In this document: one piece after another, positions 11,847 to 23,500 of the stretch | Numbering within the stretch: position 1 is the first letter of the stretch | Layout of the letters: every line of letters begins with the position of its first letter | Assembly: GCA_022497155.1 (NCBI GenBank) | Contig: MU385719.1 | Span: 1-64,000, forward strand | Direction of reading: 5' to 3' | DNA from: Whalleya microplaca | Lineage: Eukaryota; Ascomycota; Sordariomycetes; Xylariales; Xylariaceae | Length of the DNA stretch: 64,000 nucleotides | Notes under the pieces: generated by a model | What the model saw: only the letters and a program-made list of their open reading frames with translations | Told to the model about the DNA's origin: nothing | Database searches by the model: none | Made by a program: the position numbers and the translations under genes

Positions 11847-13462
11847 CTACCTGACTAAGTATATCATAATTGTTATAGCGAGGAGATATACAAAATGACC
11901 CTTGCAAGCCCTGGGTCGGAAGCAGGAGAGGCTCTGGAAGACGCATCGCCAGGAGCCGTTCCATGATCCTACAAGAGATCTGGCAGGCAAACCTAAATAC
12001 TCTATTCTCGCAGCGCCGTTCATTGAAAACCCCGAGAAGCCAGCAGGTGCGTCGCTTAAGAAGGGTATAATGTACCGCCCAAGAAACTTCCTTCCGATAC
12101 CCTGGTTCGCTTGCATTCGGACCAGAAATTCTGATTGAGCGCATACGCTTTTTGTGCGAGCTTGTTGGACCGCGGTGAATTCCTGCAATAGCATGTCAAT
12201 TCCCAAAAATGAAAGCTTTCCCGCAGATAGTCTCTGAGAAAGAAGACTTGCAAGTCTTGCAGCGTCCTCTATTGCCATGTTTGCACCCTGACCTATGTTG
12301 GGGGCCATCTGTAACTCGTTAGCATAGAACTGGCGGTGAATGAGTCCGAGTCAGGCAAATTACTTGCTCCTACCCGCCAGGCATCAGAGAGCGAGGATAT
12401 ATAACATAAGTACCTTGCGGATTGCATCGCCGATACACACTAAACGACCACAGTGCCATCGTTTGAAAATTCCTTCTTCAAGCGGCGTCATCTTAAATAT
12501 TTTGCATTTCGACCATACATCTTCGAAAAACAAGTTTTTGTCAAGTTTCTTTGACTGCAGACCCTCGCAAATCCGTCTAGCTGTGTATGACGTGTGCCAT
12601 TGTTTTTCAACGCACTGGCTTTGCATTGTTTTGACAATAATGAACCAGAACGCCTTCGACTGCTTCCCAGGGAAAAGGTGTATTGTGAGGTCATCATCTA
12701 GAAGACTTAGCTGCACCCCGGGTTCAATATGAGGAACGTTTAGAGAAATCCCGTATATACACGAGTACTCGAATTTGATATCTGATCGTTTCTGGTCAGA
12801 AAGGTCCCCGTGTATTGGATCTGATGGCACTATACCTGAGCTCTGTTGGTTCACCATTGTAGCTTGTGAAGTTTCGTTCGCAAGCTTCCAGATCTCAGAC
12901 CGGACGAGACTATGAACCCCATCTGCTCCGACTACCAAATCTCCCACATACTCAGTACCATCCGCAGTCTTCACAACGGCTCGGGACGCGTAATTTTCGA
13001 CAGCTACCACCTTTTGTGATTTATGAATCTGATTTTTCCGCTGAAGTTTGTCGTACAATATTTCTAGGAATTTGTGCCTTTCAAGGAACGACACAGGGTA
13101 GCCAAAGCTAATAACGATTTAGCATTAGTAATTTGCACAAGCATTCTATTTTATGCCATTCATGGGCCATACTTTGAGCCCAGGACTTTCGGATACTGGC
13201 TTTCGAATGAAAATCCATCCAGATAGCGTATCCTAGCGATCTCGAGAGCTTCGGTCTCATTCTCAATCGCGCTGAAGATGCCCAGCTGGTCAAAAATGCG
13301 TGCCCCATTCGGTAGAATGCCAATGGAGGCCCCAAGGTGAGGAGATATTTGATTCTGCTGCTCGAGGACCGTAAAAGATATTCCTAGTCGTTCTAAGCAA
13401 TGGGCAAGTGATAGACCTGCAACAGATCCTCCTACGATTATAACTTTGAAGTCATCCAGCAT
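11847..13462 (-). CDS. paxM-like: FAD-dependent epoxidase/monooxygenase, PaxM type
   Basis: Flavoprotein monooxygenase of 481 residues from exons 13462-13173, 13107-12414 and 12308-11847. It starts at the ATG at 13462, directly before the FAD-binding strand (V-I-I-V-G-G-S-V-A-G, residues about 6-15); a longer open frame upstream adds nothing conserved. The G-A-S-I-G-I-L-P-N-G-A-R segment, V-V-G-A-D-G-V-H-S-L-V-R-S-E near 156 and the second FAD motif G-D-A around 323, followed across an intron by M-A-P-N-x-G-Q-G-A-N, match the PaxM/LtmM/AtmM family closely. The C-terminus ends in a hydrophobic stretch (V-Y-L-L-A-I-T-I-M-I-Y-L). In known pathways this enzyme epoxidises the prenyl chain of 3-geranylgeranylindole so that the PaxB-type cyclase can act. 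It is divergent from the membrane-protein gene at 14132 and two genes away from the cyclase, the arrangement expected of an indole-diterpene core. Related epoxidases serve meroterpenoid pathways, so the exact substrate is inferred. Confidence 0.9.
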
Positions 13463-14131
13463 AGTTGCTAGCACTATTTCTGGTACTGCACTCTTGTCCA
13501 AGACCATGAAAGAGAACAAGTCTGCTCTGGGATGGGAACTTGCGATGGCCCCGATCCCCAGTAGTGTAAGCTTCCAGACGCCAATGGTCAATTCAGGGAC
13601 ATGAAGACCGGGTAGATACAATCATGCAAGGATACACTAGTCCCAGTGCGTAAATCGGACACTCTCACGTCAACTGGCTATTATCTGCAGGAGAGATTTC
13701 TTATCGACTAATATAGCACAACCTCGCCACTACTGCTGTAGTAGCTGTCGTGTAGCTGATAGGGTGCAACCTAAGCTCAACGTTGCATTCCAGTTGCAAC
13801 ATTAAGACCGTTCAATGCAAGATAAGTCATAATTTTCCCAGCCATGTGTTTGTTATGGGCACATCTTCTACATGCATGCGTGCTCCCAGTTTCAGGAAAC
13901 TCTTTATAGGCCGACTCGTCATAAAAGCCACCCTACCGCTCAAGCTTGTCACAAGGTTCTCCTCCCCCCCTTTTATTTTATTTTCTATGGATCAGGGGAT
14001 AAGCTGAAAGGTGCAGATGCATATGAAGCATTAGCCAATATTTCTCTTCCGAACCAATCGCAGCGAGGGACAACAATTATTTGATCTATACCTCGCACAA
14101 TGCTGCAGCCGAATGAATTAGCTTTGGTACA
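13463..14131. promoter_or_regulatory. Divergent promoter region (epoxidase / membrane protein)
   Basis: 669 bp between two genes transcribed away from each other, so it should carry both promoters. I recognise no factor-binding site with confidence. A C/T-rich tract lies at about 13963-13985. Confidence 0.5.
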
Positions 14132-15060
14132 ATGAGGTCTACCATCTTGCTAATCAGTCTGATCCAAGTTTGTTTTGCGCTTACCGGCATAATCTGGAAG
14201 TTGTTAGAAGGCTATTCCATACTAAATTCACCTTGCTTGTTGCAGCTCTTTGATTCTTATCACCATGAATCAACCTGGCTTGAAACTTGCACGAGTACAT
14301 CATTGCAATCCCTGAGAGATGATTGGCCGTATTTCTCGCTTCATTTGATTCTCTATCTTGGCCAATTGGCGCCATTTATTCTGGTCCTGCTGCGTGAGTC
14401 TCTATTTCATGGTGGGATATCAAGTGCTTTCGAGTAAGTAAATTCGTTTCCTCGTGTGCTATTAACGCTAACCATGCGACACTTTGTAGAATTGCGACCG
14501 TGCTAGGCTGTCTCTCCGATTGTTGCGGATTCTCAGTCGCCATGCCTGTCGTGTCGATATGGATGCTCCACAAATGCCATGATAAAAGGTGTTTAACCAT
14601 GCACTCGCTAAGTAGTGAGAGGGGTTTTCTGAGGGCTATTTTCTGGCTCTCAGGAATAACACACATTGGTGCTTTCTTAGTTGCATTCACGGCAGCTTTG
14701 GTGCCTTCGCTGCTGCCGCCGCGGGCTGTTTCTCCACTTCATGTAATGAATAGTCTACTTGGTGTACCCGACTGCTCGCAAATAAGTTGTTCAGAGCTAG
14801 GGAGGAGACACGCAAAACTACGGCAAATTAATGAGATGATTGGCACTTCAAGCGGGTTGTTCTTTGCAGTAGGGCTCCTTTGCCGAATGCTGGGGCACAA
14901 CAACATGCAGATACCCCCAAGACTGCTGATACGGATATTTTTCGTCAGTTTGATCGCTGGCCCCGCCGCAGGAAGTGCCAACGTGCTCCTCCTAAGACAT
15001 ACGATGGCTAGATACATCATTCGCTGGAAGGGCTTGGGGAGGGAACAGAATGAAACTTAG
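14132..15060 (+). CDS. Multi-pass membrane protein, possible PaxA/LtmS counterpart
   Basis: Exons 14132-14433 and 14490-15060 encode 290 residues. The protein begins with a hydrophobic segment (L-L-I-S-L-I-Q-V-C-F-A-L) and has several more: around the Y-L-G-Q-L-A-P-F-I-L-V-L-L stretch before the intron, A-T-V-L-G-C-L after it, then L-S-G-I-T-H-I-G-A-F-L-V-A-F, G-L-F-F-A-V-G-L-L and a last one at I-F-F-V-S-L-I-A-G-P-A-A-G, giving at least six likely spans. No enzyme motif is evident. I call it a possible PaxA-type protein mainly from position, between the PaxM-like and PaxB-like genes, and from its membrane character; PaxA is an integral membrane protein needed for paxilline formation in Penicillium paxilli. 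A separate unknown membrane protein is the alternative. Confidence 0.55.
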
Positions 15061-15653
15061 TATGATTTGAACGCCTGGGATGAGAGAGAAGGGAAATCAA
15101 CGAGTACTTATGTATATTGTGATTGGTTGGCTGATGCTGTCCAATCAATGCTTTTTATTGCTGGTCCATATGCCAAAATGGGTAGTAGGCATGCTTAGTG
15201 TCACCTGTAAAAGCGGGCCCTATTTCTTTGTGGACGCCAACCAAGTCGACTCCGGTAACATCAACTGATTGATCTAATGTAATCTCTTGACATTGCGGAC
15301 TAGGTAGAGCTCATTTGCGCCCGCCCAAGTCGTGGTAATATTCTCCAAGCCACAACCTGCTTCTTCAAGCGGTCACAGACACGTTTGGGGGATTGTAGCG
15401 CGGCTTATGCTTTATTAATGTCATCGTGGCTCTACAATGCTTTTGTATCATTGGCCTACTAGAATTGTTATTGATGCGGGCGATAATAATAGGAAAGGAT
15501 AATTTCCTGTTTTGTAGATTTTTTTGCTATGATGCCTCCGTCAACTGGAGCGGAAACCAGAGTTCAAATGATATAAGACAGCACGCATCCTCGATTGCGA
15601 ATCTCTGGACAATTTCCGCAAATATCCCAACAAAGACAAGTCAACGTATCAGT
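15061..15653. other. Spacer upstream of cyclase gene
   Basis: 593 bp between two plus-strand genes. An open frame joins the cyclase frame from 15426, but the sequence before 15654 has no family similarity, so I treat it as leader and promoter. Confidence 0.5.
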
Positions 15654-16446
15654 ATGGACGGATTCAGCAATGCTCTGCCGCCCCCGGCATACCAAGAAGT
15701 TCGCTGGCTAGCTGACACCTTCGTCGTGATGATGGGTGTCGGGTGGATGATCAACTATGTGGGGATGATCTGGCACTCCAGAAAGGGTGACACATACAGC
15801 ATGGCTCTTATTCCGCTTTGCAACAACATTGGCTGGGAGCTCGTGTATACGCTTGTATATCCGTCCTCTAACAATGTAGAACTACTGGTCTTTGCAATAG
15901 GCGCCACTTTGAACATTTTCATCATGGCTGCCGCAGCCCGTGCTGCGAGGAGCGAGTGGAGCCATTCGCCATTGGTGAGGGATCATGCACTTTTCATTCT
16001 TCTCGGATTAACCTTGATGTGCTTTGCCGGTCACGTCGCATTGGCAATGGAAATCGGTCCCGATTTTGCCTATTCATGGGGTGCTGTCATATGTCAGTTG
16101 ACGTTAAGCATCGGTGGCGTATGCCAACTATTGCAGAGAAACAGCACAAGGGGGACATCGTGGACATTGTGGTAAGTGAGTTAGTTCTGTGGCAAGTCTC
16201 GTCTTGCAATAATGTCTTATCAAGAGTGAGAGACTAACATATTTTAGGTCAAGTAGATTTCTCGGCTCGTGTTGCACCGTGGGCTTTGCTTTTCTGCGAT
16301 GGAAATATTGGCCAACGGTTTATGGGTGGTTATCTAGCCCGTTAATACTCTGGAGTCTTGCAGCCTTTCTGCTAGCTGACCTGACTTATGGAGTATGTCT
16401 GAACCTGGTGTCTCGGGCGGAAAGCAAGGCTGCAAAGCTTGATTAA
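15654..16446 (+). CDS. paxB-like: Indole-diterpene terpene cyclase, PaxB type
   Basis: Small integral-membrane cyclase of 238 residues from exons 15654-16171 and 16248-16446, close to the 240-odd residues of PaxB. The ATG at 15654 gives the typical M-D-G-F start. Conserved family features are visible: M-G-V-G-W-M-I-N-Y-V-G-M-I near residue 25-37, a glutamate-containing N-N-I-G-W-E-L-V-Y near 60, an E-W-S-H-S-P-L-V segment, G-H-V-A-L-A-M-E-I-G-P, Y-S-W-G-A-V-I-C-Q-L and, after the intron, S-R-F-L-G-S-C-C-T-V-G-F-A. The glutamates in such segments are thought to protonate the epoxide in this cyclase family (Pyr4/PaxB). In indole-diterpene pathways it converts epoxidised geranylgeranylindole into emindole- or paspaline-like rings. 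Meroterpenoid cyclases are relatives, but the similarity here is clearly to the PaxB branch. Confidence 0.93.
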
Positions 16447-17674
16447 GCTAGACTGACCTTGGAGTTGTGCCAGTGAAGTGAATATCTAAGTTGACAGCGT
16501 GACCGTCAGCTTCTACCTTATCTTTAAACCCAGTGTAGATCTCGGCGCATAGATATTGCAACTATAACTAGCGGACCGTCAAATGTCACATTGATCGGGA
16601 ATGAAGTCTGTGATTGATCAATCGGCTCTACCTCACACAACCCACTTCGTACCTTGTGCATGGGTTATTGCTAGTGAGCTTCTATTCATTTGCATGGCTA
16701 AGGAAATATATCTTCAATCGAACAGTGAGAGTTCAGGTCCAAGATTCATTGTGATCTAGGCTATTAATCCCACGTTGCAAAAGACTTCGGGACTCCGCAT
16801 TGCGTATTATGGGACAGATTCCCACGCAATCCCCTAATCCAAATTTTTTTTACCACAATGATGAAATATACGCAGGTTATGAGTCGTATAGTAGTTGTTA
16901 TTAGGAAGTATCACCACTGGAGTCTAGATAGGAGGGAAAGCCTCCTATATATAAGCCACAGCTTGTGGGGCGTTTACCAGCCACCTGGATTATCACAGCC
17001 ACACATCCCTGTAATCCGTCACACAATAACCATGTTGTAGATCCTAGACATGAAGTCTGGAATAGAGCTATTGATAATGAAGTCCAAAAATACAATGCCC
17101 TCATTGAATCACCAGGCCAAGGCCCAAATCCGCCAACACAGAGCTAATCGTTGACTACGTATTTACAGAAGAAGTGCTGAATCAAATTAAGAGAGGGCCT
17201 CAAATCGACTATCACTATGAAGGCAAGATGAAAAGCATATATATTGTTTATAGATACCAAGTTTGATTCTCTTTAACTGGAAACAAGTGTACTTAACTTT
17301 TATAATGTTACCTGCCTATATGTGGTTTTCCGAATCTGCCACCGTGCTCTATACCGCAAGATGCTAGTCAAGCTTTAAGTACAACCGAATGGCCACCCGC
17401 CAACAATGGCCCTATATCACGTTGGGATACGTGGCTGCCGCGGGAGTGCGAAAGACCGTGGCAGCACCAACTTCGTCGTGGCAGCGCTGTCAAATGTGAA
17501 ACACAGCGTCTTGGGCCCTTTTCCAAGTATTTTCAATGAGTGGCTGCTCCAAACTCTTACTCGGCACTAAGTTTCTCACAGTCGTCAATAAATTGAATTA
17601 TCACGCTAATAAGTAAAGGATATCGGTAAAACGAATCGGTTGAAAGCCATTATTCAACTCACAGCAGTTCCATA
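16447..17674. other. Gene-free spacer, cyclase to third P450
   Basis: 1.2 kb with no supported coding region. Open frames at 16858-17147 overlap one another and show no motif. The third P450's promoter must lie at the right end. Confidence 0.45.
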
Positions 17675-19441
17675 ATGTCCTGGACTCTCCTGACTACGCC
17701 GACAATGGCCAGTATCGTGTTATGCTGTGTTCTTTGCGGTATTCTTGGATTTGTAATAGACTACACAATTCTTCCACGGTTTCCAGACGCTATTCCCTCC
17801 GTTGGCTACGGCCGGGGGTTCTGGGGTCATATAAGAAGTAACATCGGCTATTTTACTAGCCAAAGAAGATGGATCAGGGATGGATATAATAAGGTAGGCG
17901 TTCTTCTTCAAGACGTATTCCTGGCTATACCTCTCCTCTGGCAGTAAAACTAAATTGAAGCTCCTAACTCGGTGTTGGGTCTACGAAGTATAATAAAAGG
18001 GGTCTACCATTTCTTGCCCCGGCAGGAATGTCTCGGCCACACGATGTTGTATTACCTCGATCCATGCTCTCATGGCTCATTCAGCAGCCAGAAGATGCCG
18101 TGGACGCGCGAACTGCCCATAACACCATTATTTACGGCGATTATAACTTCCTCGATGCCCGAGTTGTCCGCGATTCATTTGGAATGAGGGCTATCCATAA
18201 GTCACTGAACCGTAACTTGCCCGGCCTTCTACCCGCTATAGATGATGAAGTCCAGTACGCCGTCAACATGACGCTTAGCCATGTTTCTGATACTTGGACG
18301 AGCGTCAACCTATGGGACATGTGGCTAAAGATTGTGCCCCCTATAACGAATAGGATGCTTGTTGGTCCTTCAGCTTGCCGCGATGGGCAGTTTCTTGAAG
18401 CCATGGTCGCTTTTACTCACGCAGTTCTGCGTAATTGCGTTCTTCTACGCATGTTTCCTCTCTTCCTCCACCCTGTCCTTGGCCGAGTCCTAACTATCTC
18501 TAATTGGATTTATTGGCGACGGGCGTACCAGAGAGTAGGACCTGTCATAAAGACCCGACTCGATCACATGCAGCGCAAAGCTGAAGGCGAGTCGCAATTA
18601 CGCGACTGGCTTCCTCCAGAAGATTTCATAACGTGGCTGATTCGCCTGGCTTTAGAGGAGGACCGACGAATCGAGTTAGATGCACTCATCATTTCCAAGC
18701 GCCTGCTGCCGATTGAGTTCGCGGCCATCGACACTACGGTCCTCACAGGTCTCCTCTGGATCCAGGACCTGCTTATGTCGCCGTCTGTAATTGATGCTCT
18801 TACCGCTGAGTTGCGTACCCATCAGCCTGCCCCTGGTGATACTTGGTCAAAGGAGGCGCTACTATCACTTTTTCACGTAGATTCTTCCATCAGGGAGTCT
18901 CAGCGCCTCAGCAACTTCCACTTAACACTTATAGAGCGTGTAGTTATGGTGCCTGGTGGCTTGCGTCTGCCCAATGTCGGCTGGACGCTACCTAAGGGTG
19001 CCCATCTTACAGTCAATCTTGACGGTAGCCATCACGATGAGGATTTATACAACGATGCCTGCAAGTACGACGCGTTCCGTTTCTCAAGAATCCGCGAGGG
19101 GGGTGGCGAGTGTGACAACAGCTGTAGGGATGGGGCAAAGCCTTTGGGTATGGCGGCAATGAACGACCACCATTTTCCATTTGGTCACGGAAAGCACACA
19201 TGGTAAGCATAGAGCGCGCCCATTGATGTCTATACCTTTGCGAAAATGTTTTCTCACATAGATCCCTAGCCCAGGTCGCTTCTTTGTCGCACACGAGTTT
19301 AGGCTCATAGCAGCTCATCTGCTGCTTAACTTCGACCTTATGGAGGACGAGGCTCCGCGGCGAAAGTGGGTCGGCTCGGGAATGATTCCACCCTTCGGGA
19401 GCCGTATCAAAATACGCAGAAAGCAATCGTTGACTGGGTAG
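17675..19441 (+). CDS. Cytochrome P450, 3 exons
   Basis: P450 of 534 residues from exons 17675-17893, 17989-19202 and 19270-19441. The N-terminus carries a membrane anchor (A-S-I-V-L-C-C-V-L-C-G-I-L-G-F-V-I). The first junction rebuilds G-Y-N-K-Y-N-K-R-G-L-P-F, the expected substrate-entry region; the second rebuilds the haem loop F-G-H-G-K-H-T-C-P-G-R, whose cysteine codon is split by the intron (residue about 478). An E-S-Q-R (ExxR) and an R-M-L-V-G-P-S-A-C-R-D block are present. The oxygen-binding helix reads A-A-I-D-T-T-V, so the usual A-G-x-[DE]-T glycine is replaced, as in some fungal terpenoid P450s. It ends with G-S-R-I-K-I-R-R-K. It lies in line with the cyclase gene and is the last gene of the indole-diterpene block before the PKS, so either assignment is possible; a late oxidation of the diterpene is the simpler reading. 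Confidence 0.86.
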
Positions 19442-20519
19442 CGAGGTGAATTGATAATACCATAGCACTGGGAAATGAAGATACTGCTACTGTTACAATA
19501 TCGAGCATGTGGAGTAAGTGTGCTACTGACTCATTGTGGCGGCGACCCATAGGATTGCCTTCCTGTCTAAGTTCCACCTACTCCGGCCCCCTTTTGTGTT
19601 TCAAGCGCCCAAGTTCAATTTGAAAGCCGGGGCAGTATAATGTCCCGGATAATCGACTCGTCTCGCTCCGCGCGATAACGTACTTGATCCGCCCATAACC
19701 CTCTTCAGCTTCATCGCCTTCTTCTCCGATCACTGGCCATAGCGCTGGCCTTGTTGTCGCCAGCGACCTACATGAAAGCGTAGACGACTACTATGACCAA
19801 ATGGCAATCTATTCAGTCCTGTAGAATCTCTTACAGAGACCTTACAGGTCTCAGCACCTTGTAACCTCACACACGCGACTTACGTAAGCTTAGATAAGCC
19901 AAGGAGGCTTTCTCAGGGCAGAGTGCTGTAGCACTGCTGGCGGTCCTTTTACTCTAGTCAAAACCAATAATTTTTACAAGGACTATTCGGCGATCTTCCA
20001 CAAAATTCAGTTTGGCAAGACACGACGGTATAACCATAGGCCCGGTCATATTAACACTCTCAAATCGGGCACTACGTTTCCTGCTTACCGCAGGGTTCTC
20101 ACATGCCATAAGCACAATAAGAGGTATGGAAGCTCCTGATGCGGTATTGTGTGCTTACTTGGAGCGGACCCGGAAGTTCAACTGCGTTGCGGCGTATACC
20201 GACTTCTGGCCCCATAATACTTCCACATGGAGATGTCTAGGAGCACTATCTGAGAATGTGCCTCGAATCTAGAGTGACACCTAAAGGAGCTAGTCCGGAG
20301 GATCTAATCCTAGTGATGATCATTTAGAAGTTATCGTGAGCTTTAGCTAACAACAATGGAAGTTTTCCGGCCTCTAGATATACTTGTATATAGTCTACGC
20401 GCGTAGGGGGCATCAAAGGCAACGATAGATAGTAGTAACAAAATTCGTGCAACACTGTTCTAAACCTCCAACTAGACCCTAGACACTATACATGCAATTG
20501 CCCGTTCCATACATTCGTA
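19442..20519. other. Boundary spacer between diterpene-type and polyketide blocks
   Basis: 1.08 kb between two plus-strand genes. An open frame at 20012-20272 shows no family motif and starts without a convincing ATG context. It marks the junction between the two biosynthetic blocks and must contain the PKS promoter. No transposon trace seen. Confidence 0.45.
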
Positions 20520-23500
20520 ATGCCGGCCGTCTTTCCCGTCTTCGCCGGGCTCGGCTCTCCGTCACTATTCTCAGATGAGACTGTCCACGGAGCGGCCCAG
20601 GATGCTCTTATGCCCGAATGTGCAGTCTTGTTGCAGTTATGCCATAGAACTTTTCACACACAGATATTCGAGGCCATAGGAAGGGGCATAATTGCCGCCA
20701 GTGTGATCAACCTAGACGATTTCAATGAGCCCGTCACGCTCGCTCGACCGCCGGCTCATTACAGCCGGAATGTCCTGGTCCAACACACAACCCTCTATCT
20801 TCAGCAAATGCTGAGATATATCGCGCATCCTCATGACCGTGAGGAGCTCGTTGGAGCGGCCGGCTTCTCTGCTGGGTTGCTTCCAGCTGCTGCTGTCGCA
20901 GCTGCAGGCGGCTCTTCCATCCTGACGCTGATATCCTGCGCCTATGACTTCTTCCAAGTGGCTCTCTGGCTCGGAATCCGGAGTGAGGCCTACCAGAGAG
21001 AACAATTGTCTAATTTTCTAGGCCCACGTACCTGCAGTTACGTGGTTGACGGTATTACACACGGCGAAGCAATAGAGCTAATTAATGAAGCTAAGACGGT
21101 TAGTACAAAAATCTCCCTCACAGGATAAGCGTGGATAAACTTACACAACTCATGAATCCAGGGAGGAAATGTCTTCGTCTCGGCGGTGCTTTCACCAACC
21201 CGGCTGACGCTGAGCGGAAAGCCAACAGAAATTGCTAGCTTCGTCTTGGAAAGATTACCTGCGCAGTATCGCTCAAAATCAACTGAAGTATTCAGTCTTT
21301 ATCATAATCGCCATCTTCTGAAGGATGTGCGAGATCAAGTTTTTCGGGATCTTGGCCGGTGTGGCGCACTGCTGCAGACAAAGTTTCAGTTCGCCACGCC
21401 GCTATTATCCAGCGCCACTGGAGAGGTCCTGTCATTCTCCGCCCGACCGAGCTTTGAAGAGGTAGCCAGCGAGTTGTTGGACATGATTCTCCTTGAACCC
21501 ATCGACTGGGTCGCTGTGCAGAATTCTATAGCAGTTCTGACGAATGAGCATGGAGGAGCCGGCATAGTCTCCATCTTGAACTACGGTCCTGGCGTTGGAG
21601 CATCCCCGACGGCTCTCCGCTACGTCGTGGGTCAGCACGTCGAAATAATCGACGCTTCAAGGCCGGGCAAGAGATCGTCTACTGAAACCAGCCGGTCGAA
21701 GCTCGACCTAGACGACATTGCCATTGTTGGCATGGCGGTAGATCTGCCGGGTGCACCCGACAAAAACATCTTGTGGGAAAGGTTGATGCAGGGCGTAAAC
21801 TCATGCTCAGAGGTGGGTTGAACTTGGAGTCGCGGTTACGCTTGTATCTCTCGTGTACTAACGGAACGTTCTCTAGATACCAGCATCAAGGTTTAACGTT
21901 AACGATTATAACGAAGCCAGCGAAGCGGGAAGGAAAAAGGGAAGCCGGGTGCTAGGTACCAGATACGGGAACTTCCTTGAGAACCCATACCTCTTCGATC
22001 CGGAGTTGTTTGGTATCTCTCGGCGTGAAGCTCTCTCCATGGACCCGCAGCAACGCATCCTGCTCCAGACCGCCTACCGTGCTCTAGAAGACGCCGGATA
22101 CGTCCCCGATTCGTCTCCATCATGCACTCGAGACACTTTCGGCTGCTGGATAGGTAACGCCACGCTAGACTATGTTGATAACTTACGGGATGATATTGAT
22201 GTCTATTATAGCACTGGTAAGTGCAGTATCTTACAGGTTTCTAAACGCGGCCTTGCTGACACGATCCTTTTCCACCTCTAGGAACTCTTCGAACGTTCCT
22301 CAGTGCGCGGATCTCGTATGTTTTCGGATGGAGCGGGCCATCTATTACTCTAGACACTGCCTGCTCCTCGTCGACTGTGGCCTTGCATCAAGCAGCAAGA
22401 TCTATACTAGCAGGTGACTGCCGAGCTGCCTTGGTCGGTGCTGCCAACACTATGACTAGCCCGAATATGTACCTTGGACTCGATCGGGCCCACTTCCTAA
22501 GCCCATCTGGCCAGTGCAAGGCCTTTGATACCTCAGCTGACGGATACTGCCGTGCAGAAGGCTGCGGCGTTTTCATCATCAAGAAACTGTCTGATGCTCT
22601 CGCCGAGGGTGATCGCGTACATGCAGTCATCAAGGCCGTTGAGATCAATCAGAGTGGAACCACACACTCTATCACGCATCCCCATGTCCCAACGCAAGAG
22701 ACGCTCTTTAAGAAGATGTTTCGTGATGCTTCCATCAATCCCCACGACGTGAGTGTTGTTGAGATGCACGGCACCGGGTGAGTAGCCCCCACAGCTTTCT
22801 ACTTGAAAGACAATAGACTCATCAAAAGCAGAACTCAAGCTGGTGACCCAAACGAGGTTGAAAGCGTCCGACGTGTGCTGTGCAAGGATAGGTCCGCCCA
22901 GAATCTGCTCCACCTTACGTCCATCAAGGCGAACATCGGACATGCCGAGGCTGTATCGGGCATCGCAGGGCTGGCCAAGATAGTTCTCATGATGCACCAC
23001 GGGCGAATCCCGCCACAGATATCCCTCAAGAATTTGAACCCTCGCATCCGCCAACTCGGAATAGACGGGGCTGTCATCGATCGGGATGGCGCCGAGTGGA
23101 CCCGGCCAGCACGCGGGATAGCCCGCATCGGCATGCTGAACAATTTTGGCGCAGGTGGGTCTAATGCTGCCGTGCTTATTGCTGAACATATTCCGCCGAG
23201 TGAGAAGCTGCCACCAGCGGCAAGTCCCACGAGCACGGTCTGTGGCTTTTCTGCTAAGACCCAACGCGCCTTGTCCAAGTTACAGGAGACATTAGTGGAA
23301 TATCTAGCCGCAGCCCAAGAAGGACCCAGAGCTCCCTTGCTGGCCGACGTCTGTGCAACTCTGACGTCTCGAAGGCAATTATACGATCATCGGATTGCTG
23401 TATCGGCAGACTCACTGGGAGACCTTGCCGAAAAGATACGCAAAGCCACGGCTCGTAACATATCGGACTCTCTAGGCTCCAAGCCTGAAGCTGTCTTCGT

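Noticed and set aside
15426..15653. N-terminal extension of the cyclase
   Set aside because: In-frame but without family similarity; the ATG at 15654 gives the typical start and length.
20012..20272. Small ORF between P450 and PKS
   Set aside because: No family features and no convincing start; treated as spacer.
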